A DNA stretch of 64,000 nucleotides from Cryptomeria japonica (taxonomy: Eukaryota > Streptophyta > Pinopsida > Cupressales > Cupressaceae). A model generated the notes under the pieces. It was given only the letters and a program-made list of their open reading frames with translations. It was not told the origin of the DNA and searched no databases. A program made the translations under genes and the position numbers. Of this stretch, positions 11,130-22,284 are shown one piece after another. The stretch is taken from NCBI RefSeq assembly GCF_030272615.1, contig NC_081413.1, forward strand, positions 159,035,349-159,099,348, given 5' to 3'. How positions within the stretch are numbered: the first letter of the stretch is position 1; each line of letters begins with the position of its first letter.

Positions 11130-11860
11130 AAGTAGGTGCTAAGCCCGTCAAACAAAAACTTAGAAAGATGCATCCTCAGGTGGCTCTTTTGGTTAAAGTG
11201 GAGCTAAAAAAATTGCTAGATGTGGGCTTCATCAGATCCATTGATTATGCAGATTGGATTTCAAATTTAGTACCAGTTAGCAAAGTAACTGGGGGCATCA
11301 GAATCTGCACAGATTTCAGGGACCTCAATAAAGCATTCCCTAAGGATGATTTTCCATTGCCAAACATAGACATCATAGTGGACATGACGGTTGGATATGA
11401 GATGCTTTCACTAATGGATGGTTTCTCCAGCTACAACCAAATCCGCATTGCACCTAAAGATCAACACAAGACAGCATTCACCTATGCTTGGGGCACCTAT
11501 TGCTGGAATGTGATGCCCTTCGGTCTCAAAAATGCTGGTGCAACATATCAAAGAGCAATGACGACAATCTTTCATGATTTCATGCATACTTTGATGGAGG
11601 ATTATGTTGATGACTTGTTATGCAAATCTGTCACCAGAGATAGTCATCTAGCCATCTTGGGCCCAATCTTTGATAGAATGGAGACCTACAAACTCAGGCT
11701 CAACCCAAAAAAGTGTGTCTTTGGTGTTACAGCTGGCAAATTACTCGGATACATTGTTTCTCACCGAGGCATTGAGGTCGACCCTGCCAAGGTCAAAGCA
11801 ATAATGGATATGCCTCCACCTTCAAACCTCCGGCAATTAAGAAGTCTACAAGGAAAGCTC
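11130..11860 (+). other. Reverse transcriptase domain, element 1
   Basis: Ordered motifs are visible: LLDVGFIRSIDYADW, RICTDFRDLNKAFPKDDFPL, LSLMDGFSSYNQI, MPFGLKNAGATYQRAM, the catalytic YVDD (11603-11614), and LNPKKCVFGV. This is a typical Ty3/gypsy RT with the metal-binding Asp residues intact and no internal stop. Confidence 0.95.
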
Positions 11861-11929
11861 CAGTCAATTTGTCACTTCATAGCTCAGTTGGCCGATAAAT
11901 GTCATCCATTCCAACATCTACTGCACAAA

Positions 11930-12860
11930 GGTGTCGCTTTTAAATGGACTGAGCAATGTCAATCAGCCTTTCAAGCTCTCAAAGACTATTTGTTGTCACC
12001 GCCTATTCTATTGCCTCCTATAGAAGGAAAACCCTTTTTATTATATATCTCTGCAACTAAAATAGCATTAGGAGTTCTCTTGGCTCAACAAGATGAGAAT
12101 GGCAAAGAAAGAGCTATTTATTATATCAGCCGGACACTGGTTGGTTATGAATTAAATTATTCGACTATTGAGAGGGCATGCTTAGAAGTGGTATTTGCAA
12201 CACAAAAGCTCCGACATTATATGCTAAGCCACCAAACATTGTTGGTTGCAAAAATTGATCCCTTAAAATATTTGCTTAGCCGAGCAGCTTTGATAGGTCG
12301 CCTAGCAAAATGGGTCATGATTCTCAGTGAATTTGACATTGAGTATATGGAGTGAAAGGCGATAAAAGGACAAATCATAGCAGATCAACTTGCAGACACT
12401 CCTATTTCTGACGATCATCCCATGTTGACCGATTTTCCAGATGAATCAGTCTTTGCTCTCACACCATCTAATGAATGGAAGTTATACTTTGATGGATCCC
12501 ATACCAAGTTCGGGTCTAGAGCTGGTATTCTGTTTGTCACCCCTCAAGGTGACACTATTCCAAAGTCCTACAGAATAACTTTCCACTGTACCAATAACAT
12601 TGCAGAGTATGAAGCACTGGTCACAGGACTCTGAGTAGCAGTCCACTGGAACATCAAGCATTTGCAAGTCTATGGAGATTCTCAATTAGTCATCCGACAA
12701 GTGAATGATGACTACGAAACAAAAGATGAAAAGCTTATTCCTTATAAGCACATGGTAGATTTATTCAAGACAAAATTCATAGCTATCCAGTTCAATCAAG
12801 TGCCAAGAATGCAAAACAAGTCGGCAGATGCAATGGCTACGATTGCTTCCATGTTGAATA
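11930..12860 (+). other. Dual RNase H: gypsy-type followed by archaeal-type, element 1
   Basis: The first RNase H (about 11930-12355) carries FLLYISATKIALGVLLAQ, YYISRTLVGYELNYS and LAKWVMILSEFDIEY. The second (about 12470-12860) carries LYFDGSHT, NNIAEYEALVTGL, VYGDSQLVI and NKSADAMA, supplying the D-E-D-D residues. The pair RNH plus aRNH is the known hallmark of the Tat/Ogre lineage. Stops at 12353 and 12632 interrupt it. Confidence 0.85.
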
Positions 12861-13069
12861 TGCCTCATAATATGGACAAGTGTGAATTCTTGGTCGAACA
12901 ATTGTTGGTTCCCTCTTTTGACATTTCGACAGCTGATGTGATGTGCATTCTTGTTGGTCCCAATTCCCCATGGTACAATGACGTATATCAGTATTTGAAA
13001 TCCCAGACCTTACCACCTAATCTTTCCGCTAACCAATGCCGAGCCTTTATCTGACAGACAGCCAAATAT

Positions 13070-14224
13070 GTCATCATCGCCGACACCCTTTACCGTCATT
13101 CCTTTGACCATACCCTCCTCAGGTGTTTGGATTCTGACGAAGCACAAACGGCTTTACACGAGGTTCACGATGGTATATGTGGGGGCCATTTCAATGGTCT
13201 TAGCTTAGCCAAAAAGTTGATTCGTGCTGGGTATTATTGGCCTACTTTGGAAAAAGATGTTCATGATTTTGTTAAAAAGTGCTACAAGTGCCAGATCCAT
13301 GGAAATTATATTCATGCACCAGCTCAAGAGCTTCATTCTATTATATCTCCATGGCCCTTTTCTCAGTGGAGATTGGATCTTATTGGCAAGATTCACCCAA
13401 CATCTGCAAATGGACACAAGTTCATTATTACAGCAACAGAATATTTTACCAAATGGATCGAGGCTATCCCCATGACTTATATCACTGGTGTCCAAATTTC
13501 AAAATTCTTGTTGAACTATATCATATGCAGATATGGGGTACCCCTTGCCATAGTCACAAATAATGGTTGACCTTTTCAGAATAAAGATGTCAAAGAACTC
13601 TGTGACAAGTTTCATATTCAACATCGTTTTTCCAGTCCGTATTATCCACAAGGTAATGGTCAAGCTGAAGCATCAAATAAAACCATTATCAAGATCCTGA
13701 AGAAAGTTGTCAATGACGCTGGTCGAGATTGGCACATACAGTTAAATCCAGCACTATGGGCCTATCGCACTTCTATCCGCACCCCTATTGGCGCAACACC
13801 TTATTCCTTGGTGTATGGTGCGGAAGCCATTTTACCTTTGGGAGTCGAGATTCCTTCCTTGAGGGTTTCCTTGCAACACCTGATTGATGATGAGACACAC
13901 AGAGTCTCTCGGCTGCATCAGCTTGAGATGTTAGATGAGAAATGTCAGACAGCTCTGACACATTTGCAAGCATATCAAAACCATCTCCGTCGCTCTTATA
14001 ATAAGAAGGTCAAAGGGCGACACTTCGAAGTGGGAGACCTGGTTTTAAAGGCAAATCCCAAGAATGCACAGTCTACTGACATCATCAAGGGCAAGTTTGA
14101 ACCTAATTGGGTTGGGCCTTTCATAGTAACTGCAGCCTATGGCTCGGGGGCATATCAGCTTGCGACTCCAGAAGGTGAACCTCTGTCTGATCCTATCAAT
14201 AGCATGCATCTTCGCAAATACTAG
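13070..14224 (+). other. Integrase domain, element 1 (catalytic Asp lost)
   Basis: A zinc-binding HHCC module (HEVHDG ... KKCYKCQIHG, about 13148-13305) precedes the DDE core. The first Asp is in RLDLIGKIHP. The second should lie in T-D-N-G but reads TNNG (codon 13559-13561, AAT), a G-to-A change. The Glu is in GQAEASNKT. The C-terminal part has FEVGDLVL and KFEPNWVGPFIV. Element 2 keeps DNG. A stop at 13568 directly follows the lost Asp. Confidence 0.9.
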
Positions 14225-14464
14225 GCATAGTTTTCTGTCAGATATTTCTTCAAATATGATCCTAAAAAAATACAAAAAAATGAAAAAAGCAAAAAAATAC
14301 AAAAAAATGAAAAAAATCAAAAAGCAAAAAAAAAAGAGAAAAAAAGAGGAAAAAGCAAAAAAAAAAAAGTAAAGAGCAAAAAATGATTCGCCCTCTAGTG
14401 AAAACCTGGCAAACAGGCGCTTTGGGCAAGTACCATGGTGAAAACCTGGCAATCAGGCGCCATG
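14225..14464 (+). promoter_or_regulatory. Post-pol A-rich tract and conserved GTGAAAACC block, element 1
   Basis: Pol is followed by about 120 bp of A-rich sequence, then AGTAAAGAG, then two copies of GTGAAAACCTGGCAA (14398 and 14438) with GGCAAGTACCATGGTGAAAAC between and across them. Element 2 has the same order at 26403-26558 on the minus strand, although the surrounding DNA is not alignable. No coding potential is seen, so an RNA or DNA regulatory block is likely. Confidence 0.55.
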
Positions 14465-14704
14465 AGTAATGAGATTATTGCTCCGTCATCTATCATGACT
14501 TCTAGCTATGCTTTCTCCCGGCCGGTTTATCATGCCTATCTTTGTCTCGACCCAATGTTCTATTCCAAGCCTGTTATTGGTCAACATCACTGTCTTGCCT
14601 ACTCCAGTTTCTTGTACATATGTTTTGGTCCTGGTCTATGTGTCTTTCAAGTGCGCATTGGGTGCCTTCCCCTTGTCATGATCAATCACTGGAGCTTTTG
14701 AATC

Positions 14705-14945
14705 CATAAATGTCCTAGAAAAATTCCAAAAAAATCAAATAATGTCCTGAAATAATCCAAAAAAATTGAATAATGTCCTGAAACATTCCAAAGAAATCGA
14801 ATAATGTCCTGAAATAATCCAAAAAAATTGAAAAATGTCCTAAAAAAATTCATAAAAATCAAATAATGTCCTGAAAAAAGTCATAAAAATAGAAAAATGT
14901 CCTGAAAAAAAATCCCTAAAAAATCAAATAAAGTCCTGAAAAAAC
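14705..14945 (+). repeat. 31-bp tandem repeat, about 8 copies
   Basis: TGTCCT boxes start at 14711, 14743, 14774, 14805, 14836, 14867 and 14899, with a variant at 14933. The unit is roughly AATGTCCTGAAA(T)AATCC plus A-rich filler. Spacing is 31-32 bp except the last (34). It lies in the element 1 spacer between pol and the antisense gene. Confidence 0.8.
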
Positions 14946-16036
14946 AAAATGAACAAAAAAATTATAAAACTCACAAAAACAAACATTTTGCAATAAAGTA
15001 TTCCCTTTATGCATCGACAGATCACTAAGCATTCCTCCAACGACTTGCAATCAAACACTGTGCTTTAATAAAATCATGCGTTAATAGATGAACTCTTTCA
15101 ATCAAACCAAACATTTAAACTGATCACAATTGTCATATCAATTGAATGTTAACATCAACATCATTTGTCCTTGTTCCTACTATCATGGGTCTCATACAGG
15201 GTGTGGTATACTCGAAACCAGACTGTGTCCTGTCTTAGACGGGGTACCGCATTTCCTGAAACCAGACAGCATGATCATCCTATCAGCACTTTCAACTTTT
15301 GACAATGAAGATCAAGATGTTTGTCTGATTTGCTTGAATTTGTGTGTCTTATCTTTTTATTGATTTATCTTTGGCTTCGATCATGTTCCTATGTTGCTCG
15401 ATGATGTCATTGAGTGATTTAGAGTGACCGGGATGGCTCATGGTCTCTTTCTTTTTTGATTGTAATTGTTGTTTGTCTGTGATGTGTCTGTCTTTTGCAA
15501 AAAGGGTTGCATTTCAGCTCTGGCCTTCAATGCCATGATGCTACGCATCCATTTTGCTACATAAAAATAAAGGTTCTCACCTACAAAGTGCATTATTGAA
15601 AGCAAGTTTTTCGTCATCTCTAACTGTCCTTTATCTCATTTCTTACTAACATTTCTTCCGTCAGTCCAGATAGTCAGTTCGGTCTAGTGCTCCGATTTCA
15701 CACATGCTGCGTCTTGCATTCATTGGTTAGTACATTTGCATTCCATCACATATTACATCAAGCATTTTATCCATTTCATTTCATAAATACATCAAAAATA
15801 CATAAAAATGCATCCATACATGTTCATAAACAAGTGCATAAGTCATCCATACATAGAAAAATAACTACAAATCATAACACATTGCATCCCATCATATCGA
15901 TGCATTTCATATCACATATCATAATAATATCGGAGTACAAAATTGGACTGTCTGTCCTAAGTATGGCCCGCAGGCTGACTACAAAATGTCAAACTACATA
16001 ATGTCCACTGTCTGTCATAAGGAGTACGTGCCTCTG
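14946..16036. other. Element 1 spacer, no supported gene
   Basis: Non-repetitive sequence between the 31-bp array and the 3' end of the antisense PMD gene. ORFs on either strand are short and not protein-like. A short direct repeat built on GAAACCAGAC occurs near 15215-15270. Confidence 0.5.
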
Positions 16037-17818
16037 TCACTGGGTGCTCCCTCTGTCCTCCTCATCCCTGCCATGTCTCATAGATGATGTCCCTCCTAGT
16101 CCTGGCTGTGGTGGTCTCATCGGTCCACTCACCCCCATGCTGCTCACTAACCTCTGAGAGCGTGACCTACTCTCTATCCTCGATCGTGCCCGATATGAAG
16201 GTGCTCTCCGCTCCGGTGGAACTGCACTCTCATATAGTGTCCTCCAATACAGTCTCTCCTTGCCGGTCTCTACCAGCATCTGTGCCATCTCCCGTGCACT
16301 GGCATCCCTAATCGACCCAATGAACTCAGTGACTCTCTGTCCCTCTTGCTGTGCCTGAGCTATTGTTGTATCTCAAGCTACTGTGAGTCTGGCTATCTCC
16401 GCTTTGAACTGCTCATGCTCTCTCTCCAATGTCGCAATATAATCCTGCTGGCTCGCTATGGTAGCCCTGCACATATCCATCTCCTCTGTCCTAGATGTCC
16501 CCGGCTGTATAGGAATATCCTACAATGTCTCCTGATCAGCTGAGCCTGGCTCCTCATCGTCCTCTCCACCATCATCACCGTCATCATTCCCCCCACCATC
16601 ATCCCCATCTCCCTCCTCATCCTCATCCTCATCATCACCCTCGTCATCCTCCTCATCCTCATCATCTCCCTCCTCTCCTGTGAGTGGGAAGTCCTCCTGT
16701 CTCCTAGGTACTGGAATATCAGGATCAGTCAAAGGCATTGGCCATCGTCGTGCAAACCATATCTCATACTCCTCTGTCATCCCAGCATCTACCACATCTG
16801 ACCTCCAATCCCACTGTCTCCACTGTAGCTGTGCAAAGTCTACATATGCTATGTGTGGCTGAATCATACTCCCCCACTGACTCGTCTCTCTGTGAGATCA
16901 GGCAAAGCATGCAGTCCTCCTAGGTACATCCTACGTCTCTCCAAACTGACGCCTGACCCTCTCTAGCAGGTACATCTCAATCACTCTCTAGCGGTTCACT
17001 GGTCGCCCAATCAGGTACCTCTCCTGTCTGCAATATGGTAGCTCCTCATGATCATCTGACCATCCGGGGCAATCTCGATATGGCCTCCATATGAACTCTC
17101 TCAGTCTGTCTAGCTCATGTCGCCAGTACAATATGTATCCAAATGGACCCTGTCTCAGTGCTCCCCCATAGCTATACACATATGGTCAGTGTGGTACAAT
17201 CTGTCTCTATGTAATCGATCGACATATGGCAATGTGCTCAAATGCCCATACCTGAAGCAATGTGACTCCACAGCTCAGAGTCTACACTCCTTGATACGCT
17301 ATCTGATGCAGCTGAAAATATAGCATAGCCAGTACACATGGTCCCCATGCGTACATTGTCCCCTTTGTCACCATCCACTCTAGCACTCTTCCCCATCCAA
17401 TAGGGAATCCATGTCCTCGTCTGTCACCTGCTAGAAGACATGCTATCACAACTGCTATCACCACATATCATCGGTCATACTCGGAAGCCATGCTCTCCCA
17501 GCCGATCTCCCTCTCGACAATGTCCAGATCATCTGTGTCGCACTCAAATAGCCTGCATAACGTGTCTCTACCTGTCACTGGGTCATACTCTATCATCTCC
17601 CCATGTATTGGAATGCGGAGGATGCGCCATACGTCCTCTAGAGTCACTGTCGCCTCTCCAGTCGCCAAATGGAATGAGGAGGTCTCCGAATGCCATCGCT
17701 CTGCCAATGCAGTAAGCAATCCTGTGTTTGCCCTAATCTCGGGCATGTATGTGATGTAATATATGCCAAGTCCTGCTAATGTGTCTCTCTCCGTGCTCCT
17801 GAGTCTATGTCGTAGCAT
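16037..17818 (-). pseudogene. Antisense plant-mobile-domain (PMD) gene, element 1
   Basis: On the minus strand one frame from ATG 17818 to about 16037 contains the PMD signature: RANTGLLTALAERWHSET, FHLATGEATVTLEDVWRIL and IPIHGEMI, then YAWGPCVLAMLYFQLHQIAY. Further on come MTEEYEIWFARRWPMPL and a long Asp/Glu/Gly-rich tail (about 16520-16690). The open pieces 17468-17818, 17282-17464, 16988-17179, 16520-16867 and 16037-16288 share this frame and are separated by in-frame stops, so decay is by substitution. PMD proteins such as Arabidopsis MAIN and MAIL1 affect silencing and gene expression, and PMDs are known inside transposons. Orientation is opposite to gag-pol, with its 5' end toward the 3' LTR. 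Confidence 0.85.
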
Positions 17819-18048
17819 TAAACAGTCTGGTCAATTCTCCCGCGTGATCAATGGATACTGTCAACTCTGCATCACAATTGGGGCATATTTTTGTCAGTTT
17901 TAGGGTTTGCTCCTACGGGTTGCATTTCCTCATTTTCATGTCCAAATCAGGGTGTTTTTCATCTAATTTGACCTATCCTACCCTTATCCCCCCTTTTCCG
18001 ATCATTTGCATGTCATTTTGACCAAAACTAAGGTCTTCAGTGCACAAT

Positions 18049-18140
18049 TGCGCCAGTGTCAGGTAACTTGCGCTTGTGTCTTCCTACACAAGTGCAGAAG
18101 ACATGACACAAGTGCAGAATTAGACTACACAAGCGCAGAA
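18049..18140. repeat. Phased motif array upstream of antisense PMD, element 1
   Basis: Plus-strand copies TTGCGCCAGTGTC and TTGCGCTTGTGTC have their TGCGC boxes at 18049 and 18069. Inverted copies ACACAAGTGCAGA (twice) and ACACAAGCGCAGA have their AGYGCA boxes at 18091, 18111 and 18132. Spacing within each group is 20-21 bp. The motif is the same GCGC(C/T)TGTGT type as in this element's leader (3958-4150). The three copies nearest the PMD start read toward it. Confidence 0.72.
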
Positions 18141-18625
18141 GTCCTCTTTTGCATCCCCTGTGGGCCCCGTAATGTCCCGCAAGCAATCAAAAGTCATGAA
18201 ATTGAAAACATGGGTTTTTGAGATCCATACCGCGGCTCCTGCATCGTCCGATCGTCTGAATGTGCGTACATGTTCTCCAAGGTGATCCGCCATTGGAATG
18301 TTCGCCATCTCTCTGCAAGTGTCCTTGTCCAGAGCAACAACTCCTCCTCTTTGGCTAGTGCAAATGAGTTCTTTTCACCCTCTTGGTCCCATTTATAGAT
18401 CTTTGTCATTGCATAGATGGACGTGCATCCTCTCCATCTTATGTTGGTCGCGGTCTTGTGCACCTAACATTGCTTGTCCTTCATGCATCCGATCTCCGAT
18501 TGTCAATCCGTTCGATCCTATCATTTTTATCGATCAATTGGCCTCTTTCCTGCATGTTTCCGGCCAATTCCTCGAGGGGGCATGCATATGTCATTATTAT
18601 TGTCTGGGGCATTTTCATTATTGTT

Positions 18626-18671
18626 CTTTGAAACAATGCTCAGAATTGCATTGGCTCAAAGAGGGGAAAAA
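18626..18671 (+). promoter_or_regulatory. Polypurine tract with overlapping hairpin, element 1
   Basis: AAAGAGGGGAAAAA abuts the 3' LTR at 18672 and would prime plus-strand DNA synthesis. Its first bases form the 3' arm of a hairpin: CTTTGA (18626-18631) with TCAAAG (18656-18661), and CAATGC (18634-18639) with GCATTG (18648-18653), separated by a 2x2 internal loop. Element 2 has the same fold with a compensated inner stem. Confidence 0.75.
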
Positions 18672-20306
18672 TGTAGACACCTAAAAATGGTCAACGCTTG
18701 CGAGGTCATACTTTAACATTTGCGCATTGCCTCATTTTAGGTTTTTGCGTCGCATTAACATTTCTCCTATGATTCGCACTTGATCTTTATCATTTGCGAG
18801 CATCGAGTCATTCTTCTACATTCTTCATTCATCTCGTTCTTGAATTTGGTCTTGTCGACAACATTATCCAATCATGATTTTGATTGAACTTATCTTGTCG
18901 CATCAATATGCGTGCTGATTTGTCATCATTTTGGACATCGTCAATCCTAATTAGGGTTTTGTCCTTCTATCAATCTTGTGATCAATTTTTCATCAATCGT
19001 TGCTCTCTTATCAATCTTATCATCAATCTTATCATTTTGGACATCGTCAATCCTAATTAGGGTTTTGTCCTCTTTTCAATCTTATCATCTGGCAATCGGT
19101 TTATCAATCTTATCGTTTTACGATCGATTTGTCATCGATCGTTGTCATGTTTGATTTTGTCATTTTGCGATCGATTTGTCATCGATCGTGGTCATTTTCA
19201 ATCTTGTCATTTTGCAATCTATTTGTCATCGATTCTTGTCCTTTTGTCAATCTTGTCATTTTGTGACCGATTTGTCATCGATCGTTGTCTGTCTCAATTA
19301 TGTCAATTTGGATCAATTTGTCATTGTTCCTCGTCAATTGGCGCATTTTCTCAATCAAATCATTTATCACATTGGTCATTTATCAATCTAAAATCAAATC
19401 AAATCGAGTCAATTATCTTTCAAGACCTAATTCGCCTTCTAGGGTTTCATGATTTAGTCATTTAACCTTGCTTATCATTTTCTTCCTTTAGGATTAATAA
19501 ATTACTTATTTATCCTAAGTCTTCTCATTACAATTAAATATTCATTTAATTGGCTAATTATTCTTCCTCTTGTAAATTAATTAATAAATGACAAATTATT
19601 AATTAATTTACCTAATTTCTTCTAGTTCCTAATTTCCTATTTTTCCATCAATTTCTAATTCCTAATTTTCATCAATTTTAATTTTCTTAATTTCTAATTT
19701 CTTTTCCCTCCTATTTCATCTCCTAATTCCATGGGAATGACATTTCAATTTGTCATAATTTGTCATAATTGACAATCAATCAATTTTGACATAGAATGTG
19801 TCATATTTTGTCATAAATTATCAATCAACAAATTGTGCATAGAAAGTGCATAATTTGTCATAATTTGTCATAATTGACATAATTGATTTGCAATTTCCAT
19901 TTGAATTGAATCATGCTAATCTTGTCATCTCTCCAATTCTTCTATAAATTGGATGATCTTCATCAATCAAGGCTAATTGGTAATTGGTAATCAGGCTATT
20001 GAATCTATGCTTCTAGTACTCTTGATCAACAATCAATATCCATCTTGCTTTCAATTGTGTGTGTGCACTTGTAGGTGAGATCCACAATCCAACCATTTGA
20101 AGAGGAAAGAAGAACAATGGAGCCGCATGAAGGAGTGTTCAATTCATGTCTATGGTTTGCATAATCTTTCATTTTTGAATGCTTTTATCTCATGTCTCTA
20201 TTGAGTGTTGTTTAGGATTTGATCATTGCAATGAATGCATTTGTGATTGAGCTAATAATGACTAATATTGATATGCTTGTGATGATTTCCTATTTCCTAA
20301 CCCACA
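18672..20306 (+). repeat. 3' LTR of element 1 (1635 bp)
   Basis: It begins TGTAGACACC and ends CCCACA. It is the complete version of the LTR, including the 274-bp AT-rich segment (19673-19946) missing from the 5' copy and a TATA-like CTATAAA at 19942-19948. The 47-bp minisatellite is at 19110-19310. Confidence 0.93.
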
Positions 20307-20986
20307 ATATCCAAGTTTGAAAACAAGTTAAGTTCTAATTTATCAAGTATTAATTCAATTCATGGGTTGAAACACATGTACTTTGGTTTACTAAATAGTT
20401 CGTACCACATCAAGTGGTTCAGGCTGCTCTTCAATAACACTTAATATTTTCTCATGATCTTCACTATCTAGTCCACTTTTGAGACTACCCGCGACGTGGA
20501 ACTATATGAAGAATTAGGCCAACAATAATGACCAAGTGGCTATACTGATATACCTTGTTGTCAATTTGGTATTCAGTGAAATGAATCCCATGTTGAATAA
20601 TTTTAACTTGTTTGAAATATGTCCCTTGCACTACAACTGAGCTTGCATGTACATGTATATAAGAAATGAGAAATTAAAAAATTTGCACATAAGCGAGTTG
20701 TGTACATATAAAAATTAAAATATGTGCAAATGTGCATGTTTAAAATAAATTTATTTAAAATAATTTAAACATTCAGATCAATTGAAACCTGTGGGAAAGG
20801 ACATTCCATCTCTCATTTCAGATTTTATTAACTTCTTCTCTCTTCTGTGCAATGCAATAAATAATATCTAACACCTTCTATATTTCCATCTTCTGCTATG
20901 ACTGAAAAAATATATCCTGCAATTTGAAACAAGTTAAATAAATTTAAAATGTATGTACTTGATTAAAAACTTATATAATTTGTTTA
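20307..20986. other. Spacer between elements 1 and 2
   Basis: AT-rich non-coding DNA. Its start (20325-20450) is a diverged copy of 1430-1570 on the other side of element 1, sharing ACACATGTACTT and ACTAAATAGTTC followed by CACATCAAGTGGTTCA. No gene seen. Confidence 0.6.
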
Positions 20987-21763
20987 TGTGTATGGTGAAA
21001 ATGGATAACAATAATAACAATATTGAAAGGCTAAATGAATTCAACCACCAAACCCTAGCCTAACAACAACAAAGATCCACCATAACATATGAAGATTACC
21101 TAAGACAATACAAATCAAATGAAATCACAAAGATTATACCATTACATGTCCAATAGGGTTTTGATCTCCATTCTTCCTATCTCCATTGATCTTGCTTGAT
21201 ATATTTGCTCTCAGAGTTTATGTGCACAAGAGCTCAACAAAGAACGGAATGTGGTTGCAAGTAGGATCGTAGTGTAGTCAAGTCTTCAAGATTGTCTATT
21301 AGGGCATTAGGGTTTGATAATGAAGAAGGCATCTCCTTAAATAGAAGACACTATATGAAATGGAGGGATAAGATTGAGAGGTGTAAAAAGGAGGTTGGCT
21401 AGGATTAGAGGGTAGGTAGAAGGAATAGTAAAATAATGAAAGGGGTAGGTAGTGTAGGAATTAAGAGATGAATGACATGTGTCATGTGTAGAAAAAGGCT
21501 AATGAATTAATTAAATAAACAAAGATTTATTTAATCAATAGAAGAAGTGAGATCAATTAAATAAATAAATATTTATTTAATTTAGGAAAAAGATAATTTA
21601 AATAAATAAATGTATTTATTTAAATGAGAAATAAGGCTAGAAGAGGATAAATGAATTAATTAAATAAATAAAGATTTATTTAATTAATAGAAGAATTAGG
21701 CTTAGATAATTAAATAAATAAAATATTTATTTAATTTAGACATGACAATTTTGGGTGTCTACA
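20987..21763 (-). repeat. 3' LTR of element 2 (777 bp)
   Basis: On the minus strand it begins TGTAGACACC and ends CATACACA. U3 is rich in TTTATTTAATT runs (21540-21740). A TATA-like TATTTAAGG lies at 21335-21343 on the minus strand, a plausible core promoter. The start matches that of the element 1 LTR, but the rest is unrelated. Confidence 0.9.
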
Positions 21764-21809
21764 TTTTGCCCCTCTTTGAGACAACGCGGCTTGTCGCGTT
21801 GTTTCAAAG
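21764..21809 (-). promoter_or_regulatory. Polypurine tract with overlapping hairpin, element 2
   Basis: On the minus strand CTCAAAGAGGGGCAAAA abuts the LTR. Stem arms, in plus coordinates: CTTTGA (21774-21779) with TCAAAG (21804-21809), and CAACGCG (21782-21788) with CGCGTTG (21795-21801), with a 2x2 internal loop and a 6-nt loop. Compared with element 1, an inner T-A pair has become C-G and the stem is one pair longer. Confidence 0.75.
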
Positions 21810-22284
21810 AAAAGATGAATTGATACAGAGTTGCCCCAAGATGGGAATGATATGCCCCCTCGAGAGATTGGATGAAAATGTCTGAAAAGATCACAGACAA
21901 TCTCTCGATAAGAAAGACGAGATAGAATGGACTGACCGGATAAAGTGACAGAGTCACGGGATAATGAAGATTGACTTGGGAAACGAGGGCTAGGGCTGTC
22001 TATAAGATAGACCACGGGGGAAAATACATCCTCATTGCCATCTACACCTTCACGAGATCAAAGTGCAGAGCGAGAAAAGAGCAGGAGCATTCGGCAGCGA
22101 TGGCTTTCATGCATAGATTCGACCGTGGTCACCGATTTCAGAGGCCAGCAGAGGCAGGAGAGCCGATAAGTACCACCAAACCTCCTTGTACTTTGACGCA
22201 TTCAATTTTGTCATTAATGCATGTCGAATAAAGCAATAAATGCGCTTAGAAGTAGAGTTAAAAAATGTCAAAAACCGTTGAAAT

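Larger units (their letters stand above)
5978..14224 (+). pseudogene. gag-pol polyprotein of element 1, one frame with 11 internal stops
   Basis: One reading frame runs from ATG 5978 to the stop at 14222-14224 (about 2,748 codons) with no frameshift. It is interrupted by stops at 6248, 6392, 6740, 8060, 8471, 9353, 9731, 12353, 12632, 13052 and 13568. Where the sister polyprotein in element 2 can be aligned (8060, 9353, 12353, 12632, 13052), it has Gln or Arg at the stop position, as expected for C-to-T changes of CAA, CAG or CGA. Domain order is Gln-rich N-terminus, gag, CHHC knuckle, aspartic protease, G-patch-like segment, RT, RNase H, second RNase H, integrase. Gag and pol are in the same frame, so no frameshift signal is needed. 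The start is the first ATG of the frame after the leader, reading MPVETRSRSKK, similar to MVETRLQK in element 2. Confidence 0.93.
2472..20306 (+). mobile_element. Ty3/gypsy LTR retrotransposon, element 1 (Tat/Ogre-like)
   Basis: This is a full-length element flanked by the 5-bp target duplication ATATC (2467-2471 and 20307-20311). Both LTRs begin TGTAGACACC and end CCCACA. Internal order is PBS, long leader with a phased motif array, one-frame gag-protease-RT-RNase H-second RNase H-integrase, A-rich spacer and tandem repeats, antisense PMD gene, second motif array, and a polypurine tract abutting the 3' LTR. The second RNase H and the antisense ORF place it in the Tat/Ogre lineage by established criteria. 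It is non-autonomous now: 11 in-frame stops, a lost integrase Asp, and a deletion in the 5' LTR. By eye the LTRs are about 98-99% identical apart from the 274-bp gap. Confidence 0.95.

Noticed and set aside
14258-14380. A-rich tract as a poly(A) tail of a retroposed gene
   Set aside because: It follows pol inside element 1, has a counterpart in element 2, and lacks any retroposed coding sequence or target duplication.
16456-16665. Met/Arg-rich ORF and overlapping frames on both strands
   Set aside because: They are out-of-frame readings of the acidic tail of the antisense PMD gene.
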